NCBI GenBank assembly: GCA_024704765.1
Contig: JAKMXF010000166.1
Location: forward strand, 304,699 to 368,698
Reading direction: 5' to 3'
From: Oopsacas minuta
Taxonomy: Eukaryota > Porifera > Hexactinellida > Lyssacinosida > Leucopsacidae
Length of the DNA: 64,000 nucleotides
The notes under the pieces are model-generated. The model saw only the letters and a program-made list of their open reading frames with translations. It was not told the origin of the DNA and did not search any database. The translations under genes were made by a program, and so were the position numbers. Shown piece by piece: positions 19,781 to 31,551 of the stretch (its first letter is position 1; each line of letters begins with the position of its first letter).

Positions 19781-22258
19781 TGTTACACGCAAATCGTGAA
19801 AATGCCCATTTCATGCATTGGGCAAACAAATGCTCAATGAGTGAAATGAGCAATTGTATTGTCCATTTCATTGAATAGATATTTGGTTACTCATTTCATG
19901 TAATGGTCTTTCAAATTATTACACACTTCATGAAATGTGCAATGCTGTTTATCTAAAGATTTTCGAGAATATGTACTTATAATTCTATGAGGAAACATGA
20001 TAAGAAAACAAATTATATGAATGAGAAATGAGAAAATATTTAGGAAATAACTTGAGAAAACAACTTAGTCTGTCTGTTTTCAATACGTACTAATCTATGT
20101 TGTCACATGATCCTTTCCCATGACAAGCACTGTTGCATATTAGCCCTGCCTTTAAACAAGAGCAACGTTTTGTTAAACAATTGCTCTTGCAATGACATCT
20201 GCGAAATCCCTGATCACCACATATGCTCTGTGCTCGAACAATTTCGCGAATCGATAATTCTTCATCTGGTATGTGTTCCGAATTCAGTCCAGTAAATTTG
20301 ATAAATTCAACTTGATTTCTTGCAAGTCGGCCTCTTATTTTTGCAGTTCTAGTTCCTATTTGATAACCTCTCTGATCAAATTCCAAAACAATCCCAATTA
20401 TATTTGGTGGATCACCTTTGCTTCGATCAAACTGGGATACAGGCACAGCAACACTATCACCGATACGAAGAGGACGCAGGGTGCGAGTACTGCGTGCAAT
20501 CATTTTTTTGGCTTGTTTTTGGATACCTTTGCAAGCTTCTATTCGTGCACGTCTTGCCGGATGGCTATCATTTCCTCTAAAGTCCGAGAGTAGAGAATTA
20601 GAAACATTTGTATGATGCAATTCTGGATCTTTTCCTCGTATTAAATCACTAAGAATCTCTTCAGTACTGTCATTACCTAGTGGAGTTGTGGTACATGGAA
20701 ATATATGAGTACTTTCATTCTCCAGCGAAGATTCTGCCAGAGGGAGTAGATGAGTTCTCTCATTGTCCAGTGAAGATTCTGCCATTGGGAGTAGATGAGT
20801 TCTTTCATTGTCCAGTGAAGATTCTGCCATTGAGGGGGGTAGATGATTACTTTCAGCATCAGGATTGTCATTACCAGGTGAAACTATAGTTTCTGGATTA
20901 TTAGAATTAACATCTCCGTTTTCAACTTCACAGATTTGAATTTCAAGATCTTCCTCCAATATACCTGTAAATATTTTATCGAGAAAATCTGTTGGTAGAA
21001 TACTTTCAATCCACAACGTGGTCTGTTACCAGTCATTGCTTTATACGGTTCCATTCCTATTGCTTCATGATATGAAGTGTTCATAGACCATTGCACAAAA
21101 CGGATCCCATAGCTCCATTTGGATGTATTATTATCTCGCATCCAAGCCATCAATTGAGTCTTCATGTCACCATTGCTCCGCTCGACTGATCCTTGACTTT
21201 GGGGATGACGTGGACGTCCATTCACAAGAAGTTCTGGCCAAAGAGTTGAAAGTTCTTGAATCACTTGTCCCGTAAATTCACGACCATTATCTGATTGTAA
21301 GATATTTGGTGCACCAAAGTCTAGGAAAATCAAAAGCAATTGATTTGCAACTTCTGTAGCTGTTTTTCTTTGTAGAGGATGAATAACATGGAATTTTGTT
21401 AGATATTCCATGTAATGTAATATAATTCTGAAATTACCATCTTGGATTGTTTGCATATTAACAAGATCCACCTGGCCACGTTCATTTAAGTCTTTCACTG
21501 TTAGAGGACGTATAACTACGCCAGAAGCAGTCTCTCGTCTTGCTCTCTTCTCTGCACATCTTTCGCAACGTTTTATATATTCCTGGACAAGGTAACGCGG
21601 GGTATTGGCAAATTTATCTTGTATCTTTTGTGAGTTTTCTTTTCACCTCCATGGCCTGTTGCGATATGCATAGAAAATATTATATTAATAACTTCCTCTT
21701 TTGTTGCCATGTATTTTCCATTCCGCTTAGTAACCTCAGCAACAGATCCAATAGATACTAAGGAATAAACATTCAATATATTGTAACATTCTCTTGGAAG
21801 AGATTTTCCCGTTCTTCCACATCTCAAGACATCGACGACGTATTTTTCATAATTCTTATCCCATAGAGTTTGATTTTCTGCCACTATCTCCTCCATATCT
21901 ATGATTAATTCACCAAAAAGGAAAACGAAAGCATTGATGTTCCCGAATTGAGATCATTTATAAATGAAGAACGCTTTGATATGCACTCATAACTGCGTGT
22001 TATTAGGGCAACATTATATTCAATAAGGAAGAGTGTAATCATAATTGGTGTTGAAAATTGATTATTTATGAATAACATGTTACTAAGACAACAGCATTGC
22101 ACATTTCATGAAGTGTGTAATAATTTGAAAGACCATTACATGAAATGAGTAACCAAATATCTATTCAATGAAATGGACAATACAATTGCTCATTTCACTC
22201 ATTGAGCATTTGTTTCCCCAATGCATGAAATGGGCATTTTCACGATTTGCTTGTAACA
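19781..22258 (-). mobile_element. Ginger/KRBA2-type DDE integrase DNA transposon, probably inactive
   Basis: Terminal inverted repeats of about 169 bases (19781-19949 and 22091-22258) begin TGTTACA(C/A)GCAAATCG and differ at few positions. The bases TATA flank both ends (19777-19780 and 22259-22262), fitting a 4-bp target duplication. The element encodes one minus-strand integrase-like gene. Known Ginger elements combine a gypsy-like integrase with long TIRs beginning TGT and 4-bp target duplications, which matches what is seen. Confidence 0.85.
20090..21896 (-). pseudogene. KRBA2/Ginger-like integrase gene with two frameshifts
   Basis: Reading from 21896 leftward there is an N-terminal region (MEEIVAENQTLWDKNYEKYV), an H2C2 zinc finger (HIATGHGG…YIKRCERC), then an rve integrase core with the DDE residues in QVDLVNMQ, LQSDNGREF and GSVERSNGD. 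The C-terminal part ends in a cysteine-rich CXC-like cluster (RCHCKSNCLTKRCSC). The frame is lost by a single base near 21,625-21,640 (within the zinc finger) and again near 21,015-21,025, so the protein is split into three frames. No other stop interrupts the frames. A serine-rich tandem motif (AESSLDNERTHLLP) repeats near the middle. Two one-base sequencing errors are the alternative explanation. Confidence 0.85.
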
Positions 22259-22262
22259 TATA

Positions 22263-23195
22263 TATTGTATGGGTCAAAGAGTAACGAGATGACACGATTA
22301 CGATACGGTACAATTAATATTTTAAGACGAGACGGCTTGTTCATTACAACTCTCCAATACAGGCTGGATCATACGCAGCACATAGAGATAGTATTAAAAT
22401 TACGGTTAATTGGGTTTCCAAAAAAATAATAATAATAAGAAAATTTCAAACGTCAGGTACACAACTAGAGGTCATGAGTGTACATGCCAAATTTCGTGTT
22501 TTAATCTCTAAAGATGTGAACAGGAGAGCGTACGTAAATATACCTATACAGGTCAACCTCCGAGATACAGCACAATCCCATTCCAACGATTGATTTTCCT
22601 ATACAAATTGTACTTCTTAAACCTCTGAGATAGGGCACCTCCGAGATGCGGCAATCTTCTGAAATTACAAATAAATCACACATAGTAATACCATTCATAA
22701 ATAATTTTACAAATATGCAGTTAAAACTTCCACAATTAATATTCTAACTTATCTAATTGTAGAAATTTAGAAATAAGAGGAGTCAGTCTGAAGACAGGGT
22801 TACCACAATATCCTTCATTTTATCTATTTAAATCTTAGTTTCATACAGATTATAGACACATGTAATCGGTATTCAATAACTATTAGTAACTTATCTATTA
22901 TTGTAAACATCGATCTTTCGGCCTTAAAATAGTATATTAAGCGAGTATAAGGGCAACCTCTGAGATATGGCACAAATTATTCTCCCGATGACTCCGTATC
23001 TCGAAAATTTACCTGTAAGTCAACCATTTTAGTACTGAGCCACTACATATAGCACAGTCGGAACAGTAAATATAAATATCTACCAATAATGTGTGACAAT
23101 GTAATCGCTGCATATGACATTATGTTTGGGCCTAGATTTATAATTAACTTACTTCTGTAGTTGTTTGAGTACAAAAGAATTACTAATACTACAAA
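22263..23195. other. Intergenic spacer with DNA-transposon relics
   Basis: Several degraded same-sense copies of AACCTC(C/T)GAGATA…GCAC occur at 22,553-22,655 and 22,935-22,955, with an inverse match CGTATCTCG at about 23,000. They look like terminal pieces of a Tigger/pogo-like family. No gene was seen. Confidence 0.45.
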
Positions 23196-23639
23196 ATGTT
23201 CAAATTTTTCTTTTTGGTAAACAAGCAAGGTCAGACTCGTCTTGCACAATACTACGATAATACACCAGCTGAAGAAAGGGTAGTATTAGAAGCGGAAATT
23301 GTAAGAAAATGTTTAGGAAGAAATGAAGATAAATGTTCCTTTTTCGAGATGAAAGGTTTTAATATTATTTTCCGAAGATATGCAGCTTTATATTTCATAG
23401 CAGGAGTCACAGCTGAGGAAAATGAATTAGCTATTTTGGAATTCATCCACAATTTAGTTGAGACTTTTGACAAATACTTTGACAGCGTATGCGAACTTGA
23501 TATAATGTTCAACTTGGACAAAGCTTACATGATTCTTGACGAAATGATCTTGGATGGAGAAATATTCGAAACGAACAGGTCTAGAGTGTTGGCACCTGTT
23601 AAACAACTCGAGAGAGATATGTTTAACAAGACAACTTAG
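23196..23639 (+). CDS. AP4S1: AP-4 complex sigma subunit
   Basis: Single exon, 147 residues, against 144 in human AP4S1. The longin-type small-chain fold is recognisable from FFFLVNKQGQTRL, YAALYFIAGV and the strongly conserved ELDIMFNLDKAYMILDEM. KQGQTRL, MFNLDK and NRSRVLAP fit AP-4 sigma better than AP-1, AP-2 or AP-3 sigma. AP-4 is a clathrin-independent adaptor at the trans-Golgi network that sorts cargo such as ATG9 and transmembrane receptors. The other AP-4 subunits are not in the window. Confidence 0.92.
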   Translation: MFKFFFLVNKQGQTRLAQYYDNTPAEERVVLEAEIVRKCLGRNEDKCSFFEMKGFNIIFRRYAALYFIAGVTAEENELAILEFIHNLVETFDKYFDSVCELDIMFNLDKAYMILDEMILDGEIFETNRSRVLAPVKQLERDMFNKTT

Positions 23640-24590
23640 TTATTATATTAACTATTGCTTGATATTTGTGTAATTTGGTGTTAAGATTTATTACAAGTAA
23701 ACAAATTACGCCATATAAGGAATAATCACACATAAACCAAGGTTGCTTGCAACCAAATAGTTCAATATTCAGTTAAACCGAATTTCAGTATTCGGTATTC
23801 AGTTAGATTAATCAAACCGAGTATTATCAAAATTCGTTATCGTATTCGTATTCGGTAATGCAGCTAGACATTTTGGAGGGAAGGAGGGAGAGAATTTCGA
23901 TAAAGAAAGGACAGATTAAACTTATCCAAATCACCGCGATTTAGACAACTAAAATAAAAGTCTAAATGGCACAAAAAGAATGGCGGAAAGTTGGTCTCGG
24001 GCAAGGTGGTTTCGGAAATTTGGTCGCGGAAGCATCCAAGCAGGTATAGACACTAATTCAGGGAAAATCCCCATTACAACCTAGCCAGCAGTGACTCAAA
24101 AGACATGGAAGAACTAGGAATTTCTGAGCCAATTTTTCGTGGAAATTCTTCCGCGACCATCTTTCCGTCAACGGCACAGAATGTTTTCCGGTGACGGGCC
24201 ATTTTCCAGTCTACTCGTCCATTATTTCCTATGCTATACGGAACGGCTCGTGAACTTTTTGCGATGCTTGATGTCAGGCCTCCTCTATACCCATTTTTCT
24301 GGGAAACGGAAACGTTGGTAGACCCATTATTGACTTATTGTCCTAACACATTTGAATACCAGAAAATATTATGTAGAATAGGACTAGTGTACTTAATAAA
24401 TTAAGGCCCTTGTTAAATTCATAGGTAATTTGTTTCAGCTCTACATGATATCCGTCTGGCCGGCTTTTCATTATCATTCATTGTTTTATTTCTTATCAGA
24501 ATACAACATGACCAATTTGCAGAAAGATTTAGACTACTTTGAAATAATTGTATAATTTGTACATACATAGCATATATAAAGTTATAAACT
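23640..24590. other. Intergenic spacer with repeats
   Basis: Contains a short TATTCGGT/ATTCAGT-rich run (about 23,760-23,865) and the second copy of the TGGCGGAAA inverted-repeat element. Nothing else was recognised. Confidence 0.5.
23981..24172. mobile_element. Small inverted-repeat element (TGGCGGAAA family), copy 2
   Basis: Left end TGGCGGAAAGTTGGTCTCGG and right end CTTCCGCGACCATCTTTCCG are approximate inverses. It shares its ends and interior pieces with 10311-10443. Confidence 0.65.
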
Positions 24591-26304
24591 ATGAAACGTG
24601 GTATAAACATATTGAGAACTCGTTCCAGGATAGAGCTGATTAATGACACACTTCGTGCTATAGCAGGTAACTCCTGCAGATGTCCTGCTCATTCACCAGG
24701 TCTATCAAATAGTTCTCTGTCTCCTCAACACAGACATGTGTCATCCTCTGACAATATCTCTACAGACTACGCATATGAGGTAGCTTCCTCTAATGTACGT
24801 ATAGGTAGAGGTGCTACGAGGGAGGTTGGTAAGGATTTAGTGAATAGAGGTGTGAAACGAGTTATGCTATTCACTGATAAGAACTTGATGCTACAAACTC
24901 CATTCTCAGCGACAGAGAAAGCTCTCAGAGATGAGAATATAGAGTTTGATGTATTCAGTGAGGTAATGTTAGAGGAATTGTATCTTTACGAATATCTTTC
25001 TATTTATCCATGGTTTATAGGTACGAGTAGAACCTACAGATTATAGCTTTAAAGAAGCTATCGACAGAGCTCAGCTAGGACAGTATGAAGGGTTCGTAGC
25101 AGTAGGAGGAGGTTCTGTAATGGATACTGCTAAAGTAGCTAGATTATTTGATATGTATCCAGAGAAGGATTTCTTAGATTTCGTTAATCAACCTATTGGT
25201 AAAGGAGAGCCTATTTTGAGACAGTTGAAACCTCTCATTTGCATTCCTACCACATCAGGAACTGGCAGTGAGACTACTGGGATGGCAATATTTGACTTAA
25301 AATCCATGAATGCTAAAACTGGATTTTCTAATAGAGCTTTATGCCCTACGCTTGCTATTGTAGATCCCCTTAATACTCTGTCAATGCCTAAGAACGTAGC
25401 TATCTACTCGGGTCTAGATGTATTATGTCATGCATGCGAGTCTTACACTGCTATTCCTTATTATAAGAGATCTCCTGTACCAGTTAATCCTATGCTAAGA
25501 CCAGCTCATCAAGGTAGAAATCCTATATCTGATATTTGGGCAGTGGAAGCTCTCAAGTAAGTTATTCCTGTTCTCGCTGTCAAAACAGATTTGTTGGTGA
25601 CGTCAAACAAATGCATTCAGGGCTGTTTTTGTGAGATAAATTAACTATAAAAGGATACAATTGGCTAGTTCCTGAGTAGCTGTTATTTCGTTGTACAATC
25701 CTATAGATTGATAAACAAATATTTCCTACGTTCAGTTGACACTATTGAAGATGAGGAAGCTTCTGCTCAAATGAGTTTCGCATCTGTCTTGGGTGGGATA
25801 GGATTCGGTAATGCAGGTGTCCATTTGTGTCATGCAATTTCATACGCAATATCTGGCTCTGTGAGGAAGTTCTGTCCTCCAGGCTACTCACCTGATCACC
25901 CTATAATTCCGCACGGTCTATCTGTCATCATGACTGCTCCTGCTGTTTTCAATGAGATAGGATATGTAGAGCCAGACAGGTGCATTCAGCTGGCTGGACT
26001 TTTAGGTGAATTTGCTTATTGTCAGTTAGAATAATTTATATCTACGAGTTTATATCTAGGTGCTAGGATCAATAACATCAAAACAGAGGATGCAGGTCGA
26101 TGTCTATCAGATCATCTGTGTAAACTAATGAACAAACTAGACATACCTAACGGTCTCTCAGCTCTGGGATTCTCTCCAGAGGATATTCCTATGTTGGTGA
26201 AGAAAACCTTACCCCAGGAAAGATTAACTAAACTCAGTTCAAATCCGGTAACGCCATCTCTTCTAGAGAGTATTATACACAAGTCAATGAATGTATACAA
26301 CTAA
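24591..26304 (+). CDS. ADHFE1: Hydroxyacid-oxoacid transhydrogenase (ADHFE1 type), four exons
   Basis: Exons 24591-24962, 25021-25556, 25707-26005 and 26060-26304 join in frame across GT-AG introns of 58, 150 and 54 bases to give 483 residues; human ADHFE1 has 467. It is a mitochondrial group III iron alcohol dehydrogenase, which couples oxidation of 4-hydroxybutyrate to reduction of 2-oxoglutarate. Diagnostic stretches are VAVGGGSVMDTAK (nucleotide binding), IPTTSGTGSETTG, LDVLCHACESY and DHPIIPHGLS (metal ligands), and the C-terminal LVKKTLPQERLTKL. The basic, Ser/Arg-rich N-terminus fits a mitochondrial targeting sequence. The splice sites were chosen to restore family sequence across each gap. 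Confidence 0.93.
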
Positions 26305-26497
26305 TTCTTACATATGCCCTTATTGAAGTCGATACCTTTTATTTTAACGATTAGCATTTGTTATTTTACGAATTACGACAATCCTTATTTTCACTTTGAA
26401 AATGATAAAAATACTTTCGCGTTTATATTACAAAATTTTGTTATAAGTTGCTTTGAGTGATTTATTTATCAAAATTATTCTTGCAATTTAGCACCAA

Positions 26498-28234
26498 ATG
26501 GCGAATAAGAGTAGCGTAATTGCAAAATCAATATTTTTTGGTGGAAATATCTTGACAATGGAAGATAGTCTCCCTGAAGTAGAATCTATTGCAGTACTAG
26601 ATGGTGTAATATTAGCTCTTGGCTCGCTTTCAGATGTAATGAAATTCGCTGGAGATGAAACAGAGTTTATTTATCTCAACAAAAATACTCTGCTTCCAGG
26701 TTTCATAGAACCACATCAACATGCTATAAACCGTATTAAAGAATCCTGTCAATCAATCAATATAGGAGCTTATTACTGCAAAACTGCAGAAGAAGTAATA
26801 AACAAAATCCGAGTTGAAGTCAATTCAGTACTCCCTAATGCAGATAAGGTACCTACCCCATGGTGCATATTCACAGGATGGGATCCAGAGCTCGTACCAA
26901 ACCTTCCTAAATTGAATGCTGATTTTATTGAGAAAGAATTTTCATCTGTCATCCCGATACTTATCATAGCACAAAATTTACATTCAAGTTTTGTAAACAG
27001 AAAAATATTCGAAATAACCAACATTACAAAAGATTATAAATCAAAACCAGATGACTTTCTTACTGACAGCAATGGTGAATTAACAGGAGAGATTAAGAAA
27101 GCTACCAATTCATTCTTATTAATAAGTAAGGCACCACCTGCTTCTGAATCCCGATTAGCTTATGCTATAACCAGAATATATCGAGACTATTCGTCTCGTG
27201 GATATACAACTGTTACTGAGTTAGCTTACGAGCCTAATAAAGTGATTGATGAGTTGATTAAAAGCGTGGCATCGAGAAGAGATTGTCCAGTACGACTTGC
27301 TTTATATCAGAAAGAAGATATTACTAAAGATATTTCAGAGCTCCATCCCATTAATTCACCTGATATTGACAAGTTATGGCTGGCAGGTGTTAAACTATGG
27401 GCTGATGGATCCCCTCATTCTGGGACTATGGCTGTAAGAGAACCTTATCTTAAATCTACTCTAACAGATTTCCTATCTTTCCCAAAAGCACCAAACTACG
27501 GTCACTTAACTTTCTCTACTGATACACTTTATCATAAAGTTTGTTTCTATCACAAATTAGGCTTACAAATAGCTATACACGCTCAAGGGGAGAGAGCTAT
27601 CGAGCAGGTATTGGACGTATATCAGCGTGTTATTCCTGCTAAAGATAATAGAATTCGTCATCGAATTGAGCATTTAGGGTTAGCAACAGAAAAACAACTT
27701 GCTTTATGTGAGAAACTTGGAATTTGTCCTTCATTTTTCGTAGATCAGCTACGTGTATATGGTTCTACTTTTAGCGAGTATTTATTGGGTGCAGACCGTA
27801 CCAACAGATGGTCTCCACTAGCTACAGCTATTAAGCTAGGTTGTACTATATCCATACACCAGGATAATCCAGCTTTTCCTGGTCCCCCTCTACCATTCAG
27901 TAACATTAAGACTGCAGTTACTAGAAGTGAAGCAAAAGGAGATAAAATGGTACATGGAGAATCTGAACGTATATCTGTACATGAAGCGATTAAAGCGTGC
28001 ACTATAGGACCGGCTTGGCAGTTGTTTCGCGAGGATAAGCTTGGTAGTTTAAAGGTTGGAAAATTCGCAGATTTTGTAATTCTCACACAAAATCCTTATA
28101 CGGTATCTGGTGATGAGTTAGGAGAAATTCAGGTAGTAGAGACTTACATTGGAGGATATTGTAATGGATTTAGCACCAAGAATGATATGAAAATTCCTTC
28201 TTTAAGGATATTAGAATCTACAAATGCTCATTAG
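26498..28234 (+). CDS. Amidohydrolase-3 family (YtcJ-like) metal-dependent hydrolase
   Basis: Single exon, 578 residues. The TIM-barrel amidohydrolase signatures are present: N-terminal LLPGFIEPHQH (the two His of the HxH site), IAIHAQGERAIEQVLD, RHRIEHLG, the aspartate loop SIHQDNP, and the C-terminal LGSLKVGKFADFVIL β-sandwich motif. The family hydrolyses amide or related bonds in small molecules; the substrate is unknown. YtcJ-like proteins are common in bacteria and fungi and patchy in animals, so transfer is possible, but codon use here looks like the neighbours. An acceptor-like ttgcaatttag ends 6 bases before the ATG. Confidence 0.85.
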   Translation: MANKSSVIAKSIFFGGNILTMEDSLPEVESIAVLDGVILALGSLSDVMKFAGDETEFIYLNKNTLLPGFIEPHQHAINRIKESCQSINIGAYYCKTAEEVINKIRVEVNSVLPNADKVPTPWCIFTGWDPELVPNLPKLNADFIEKEFSSVIPILIIAQNLHSSFVNRKIFEITNITKDYKSKPDDFLTDSNGELTGEIKKATNSFLLISKAPPASESRLAYAITRIYRDYSSRGYTTVTELAYEPNKVIDELIKSVASRRDCPVRLALYQKEDITKDISELHPINSPDIDKLWLAGVKLWADGSPHSGTMAVREPYLKSTLTDFLSFPKAPNYGHLTFSTDTLYHKVCFYHKLGLQIAIHAQGERAIEQVLDVYQRVIPAKDNRIRHRIEHLGLATEKQLALCEKLGICPSFFVDQLRVYGSTFSEYLLGADRTNRWSPLATAIKLGCTISIHQDNPAFPGPPLPFSNIKTAVTRSEAKGDKMVHGESERISVHEAIKACTIGPAWQLFREDKLGSLKVGKFADFVILTQNPYTVSGDELGEIQVVETYIGGYCNGFSTKNDMKIPSLRILESTNAH

Positions 28235-29442
28235 ATATTATTATTGCTATTCTTTAGGGGTTGAATTATTCTCAGATGGTTATACGATACTGTGCTGATT
28301 ATATGTTTGACTTAGTTCGTAGTAGGCACAGGCATTAAATAGTCAATTGATTCTGGTGGAGTTTATTATTTGTATTCGTATTAGTCTAGTACCATTTCTT
28401 GAATTTTAGAGCTGTTAAGGATGACTGACAACTACCTTAACAATTTTAATTAATTCCTAATTTGTTTTAGAGAATTTAATTACGTCATTAAGTCCCCAAT
28501 CGCTTACAAACACCTGTTCGTTATTCACTTCGGTGCCCTGTGACTGATCTTGCAAGAACTTACCCTCTGTAGAGAAGATCTGCATTCTTCTATTCTCTCC
28601 ATCTAAGGCTATTACAGTAGAAAAATCCAATTTTCCTTCCTCACGCCATATTTCCAATTATTCTGATCGGCTCAACATTGTTCCTTTAGAGACAATAGAG
28701 TCCAGCTACGCCCTGAATTTCCCCAACTTCTCCAGCTGTTCTAAGAGAGAGTCTAGACTTTCAGTGTGGAAGAAAGGAATTGGGATAGGTACTTGATCAA
28801 CGTATTTTTCTTTTCTTCTTCCAATTCTTTACATGCTCCTCTTGGAGTTTGAGGATAGTATTTTGAAGAATAGTAGTCTTTTTTACTTGTTTGATAGATT
28901 CTCCACATCTTCTATTTGTTTCTGTCTTGTTCCTTCCTTCTTTTGATATCTATCACGAGGTTGAATACGATACTGTATGTAATGTTATGAAGTTACTTTC
29001 AGATACTGAGATTCAGTTACACTACATTTGGTATTCACGATTTATTGATTTCATTATGAGCGACAAGATGTGGTACAGTCTACAACCTTTGGACAATGTT
29101 TTAAAATTTTCGAAAAGATCTAATTGTATCAGATTCTACTGTGAACAAATTACATAATATTCTATATTACACATATTAATCTTTCATCGTTTATAGAACT
29201 TTCGAAAACATTTCCTCCCAGATTCTATAGTATTATTCAATTCATTTCACTAATCCGAACGAATTATTTTGTAATTGAAACACTCCCGAATATTACAAAC
29301 TTTAATAAACCATTACGACGTTATTAACCAGCTTACCCTTGCTTATTTGGAAAATTACTGTATTTATACGTATATAAATATTTGACTCATAATTTACATT
29401 CTTGCTAGGAAACAATTCGAAACAAGTAATTATTCATCTAAT
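28235..29442. other. Intergenic region with an NHL pseudogene and a MITE fragment
   Basis: Contains the minus-strand NHL relic described separately. At about 29,200-29,290 a stretch with CTAATCCGAACGAATTATTT resembles the right interior of the TA-flanked element at 37017-37289. The rest has no gene. Confidence 0.5.
28457..28910 (-). pseudogene. Relic of a coiled-coil/NHL-repeat protein gene
   Basis: The 3' part (28657-28457) reads as an NHL propeller segment (VIALDGENRRMQIFSTEGKF…VFVSDWGLNDVIKFSK). Upstream on the same strand, across stops and frame changes, are pieces such as KQIEDVENLSN and HTESLDSLLEQLEKLGKF, like the coiled-coil linker of such proteins. It is unlike the intact NHL gene at 35539 in detail but has the same architecture. 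The gene has no usable continuous frame. Confidence 0.55.
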
Positions 29443-31551
29443 ATGAGTTTTGTAACAGAAGAATCTGATATGACATTAGACTGTTCTCTAATTTCAAATA
29501 TGGAAGATAGTCTAGAAGATCCAGATGTTTCAAATCAGAGTATTTCAGATAAAGCTCTTGAAATGTCAGAAATACCTGCAACACCCAATTTACAAACATT
29601 TCATTTCGATCCAGAAATGTTCGACCGTGAAGACGAAAGCACTGAAGAAGCGAAAAGAGAAATAAAAAATGTATTCTCTTTCTTAGACAGAAAGAATTTG
29701 AAAACGACATATTCCGCACTAATGAAAGAACTTGATATCCCATCAAATTATGATAATATAAATTCAGTACAAGGAATTAATTCTATTACAGATACAGTCT
29801 TATCAACATTTGAAGCACAAGCAGATAAATATTCCAGTAGATATTCAAACTTGTGTCAGTTTATAAATCGATCTCTTGAAACACATCGTTTTGAGCTGTC
29901 TCGTTTTCTCTATCCAATATTTGTTCATTTCTACATCTACTTGATACAAGAGGGAAATATCCAAGCAGCTAAATCATTCTTTAAACAGCATTACTTATCA
30001 CTAGATGATTTCTACAGAGATGATCTGCGCCATCTCTTAAGTATATCACAAGTAGAACACCTGGAAACCAGTCAGTACACACTTAATTTCCAAAGAGAAA
30101 AGTTCTCTATTCGTATTTCCTCACAAACTGAGCAGTTATTAATGAGATATTTGCATTCAGAGACTGCTAACCCAATCCTCAACACACTCAGTAATAATGT
30201 TTCAATTGACTTATACGATGGACCTCCACGTAATGTACATGATGTTTCTAAGCACACGGGTGCCTTAATGGGAGAGACCGCACCATCTGTAAATCGATCT
30301 AAGGTGCTGTATGGTGTCCCTACTGATCAGAATTTTCTAGAATTTCTAGAACAAGAAGCTAACGAAGCTGAAAAGAAGAAAAAACATAAATTATTACAGA
30401 ACCTTTCTCCACACAAAAAGAATAAGCAAGTTTCTATTCCCAATTCACCACAGCCTACACGTATTCCTGTACCAATTAAACAGGAGAGAGAAATACAATC
30501 TAAAGAACCTCTATTCAGAGCCTGGTTACAACAAGCTCATCTCTCTGCTACTGAACTTCCTTGTATTTGTTTCTATTCCTTCCTTAACTGTTATGAAAAT
30601 GTTATTTCTATTTCCATCAATCCTCCAGGCTCTCTCATTTGTGTGGGATTTTCAGACTCAAAGATTCGTATCTGGGCTCTCACTCCTTTGAAACTTCGCA
30701 GTCTCAAGGCTCCCGATTTGCTAGCAGATCTCCCACAGACAAATGAAGACTGTACCTTTGATCAAATAATAGACGAATCATCTACAAAAGAAGTACAGGT
30801 ATTACTTGGTCACACAGGTCCTGTATTTTCCACTTGTTTCAGTCCTGACTCTAGTCTGCTAATCTCTGCTAGTGAAGACGGTACTGTTCGTCTCTGGTCT
30901 CTTCACACATTCACTCAGTTGGTCTGTTATCGAGGTCACGTGTTCCCGGTCTGGTCAGTGGAGTTCTCTCCTCTCGGCTTCTACTTTGCAAGTTCTTCTC
31001 ATGACACCACACTACGAATATGGAGTACTGATCAGATACTACCTGTACGTGTGCTAGCTGGTCACTATAGTGACGTAGATGTGTGTAAATTCCATCCAAA
31101 CGGTAACTACATAGCTTCAGGCTCTTCTGATAGAACTGTGCGCTTATGGGATGTCCTGGATGGTAAATGTGTGCGAATATTCACAGGTCATAAAGGTACT
31201 GTACACACCCTTGCATTCTCTACTGATGGGAAATGTCTAGCTAGTGCAGGCAGGGATAACCGTGTTCTGGTATGGGATATCCCTTCAGGGGGAATGATGG
31301 TAGAGTTAAAAGGTCACGCAGGGTGTGTCTACTCTCTAGCCTTCAGTAGAGATGATAATATACTAGCTTCTGGTGGTATGGATAATTGTGTTAAATTATG
31401 GGATATGAGATTAATTCTAAACAGTTCTGATAGTGATAGAGCTTCTTATAAGTTTGTTATCAAATCTTTCTATACAAAGTCCTCTGCGATAAATATGTTG
31501 TCTTTCAATTTCTCGAATGTATTGATTGCTGCTGGTATTTACACCAATTAG
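29443..31551 (+). CDS. TAF5: TFIID subunit TAF5
   Basis: Single exon, 702 residues, shorter than the 800 of human TAF5, mainly in the N-terminus and linker. The conserved NTD2 domain lies at about 140-265 (LSRFLYPIFVHFYIYLIQEG…FYRDDLRHL). A basic linker follows, then a C-terminal WD40 propeller from about 380: LLGHTGPVFSTCFSPD, LISASEDGTVRLWS, GHVFPVWSVEFSPLGFYF, ASGSSDRTVRLWDVLDGKCVRIF. This matches TAF5 rather than the SAGA paralogue TAF5L (VRLWDVLDGKCVRIFTGHKG is nearly the human TAF5 text). TAF5 scaffolds the TAF6-TAF9 part of TFIID at core promoters. Confidence 0.95.
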   Translation: MSFVTEESDMTLDCSLISNMEDSLEDPDVSNQSISDKALEMSEIPATPNLQTFHFDPEMFDREDESTEEAKREIKNVFSFLDRKNLKTTYSALMKELDIPSNYDNINSVQGINSITDTVLSTFEAQADKYSSRYSNLCQFINRSLETHRFELSRFLYPIFVHFYIYLIQEGNIQAAKSFFKQHYLSLDDFYRDDLRHLLSISQVEHLETSQYTLNFQREKFSIRISSQTEQLLMRYLHSETANPILNTLSNNVSIDLYDGPPRNVHDVSKHTGALMGETAPSVNRSKVLYGVPTDQNFLEFLEQEANEAEKKKKHKLLQNLSPHKKNKQVSIPNSPQPTRIPVPIKQEREIQSKEPLFRAWLQQAHLSATELPCICFYSFLNCYENVISISINPPGSLICVGFSDSKIRIWALTPLKLRSLKAPDLLADLPQTNEDCTFDQIIDESSTKEVQVLLGHTGPVFSTCFSPDSSLLISASEDGTVRLWSLHTFTQLVCYRGHVFPVWSVEFSPLGFYFASSSHDTTLRIWSTDQILPVRVLAGHYSDVDVCKFHPNGNYIASGSSDRTVRLWDVLDGKCVRIFTGHKGTVHTLAFSTDGKCLASAGRDNRVLVWDIPSGGMMVELKGHAGCVYSLAFSRDDNILASGGMDNCVKLWDMRLILNSSDSDRASYKFVIKSFYTKSSAINMLSFNFSNVLIAAGIYTN

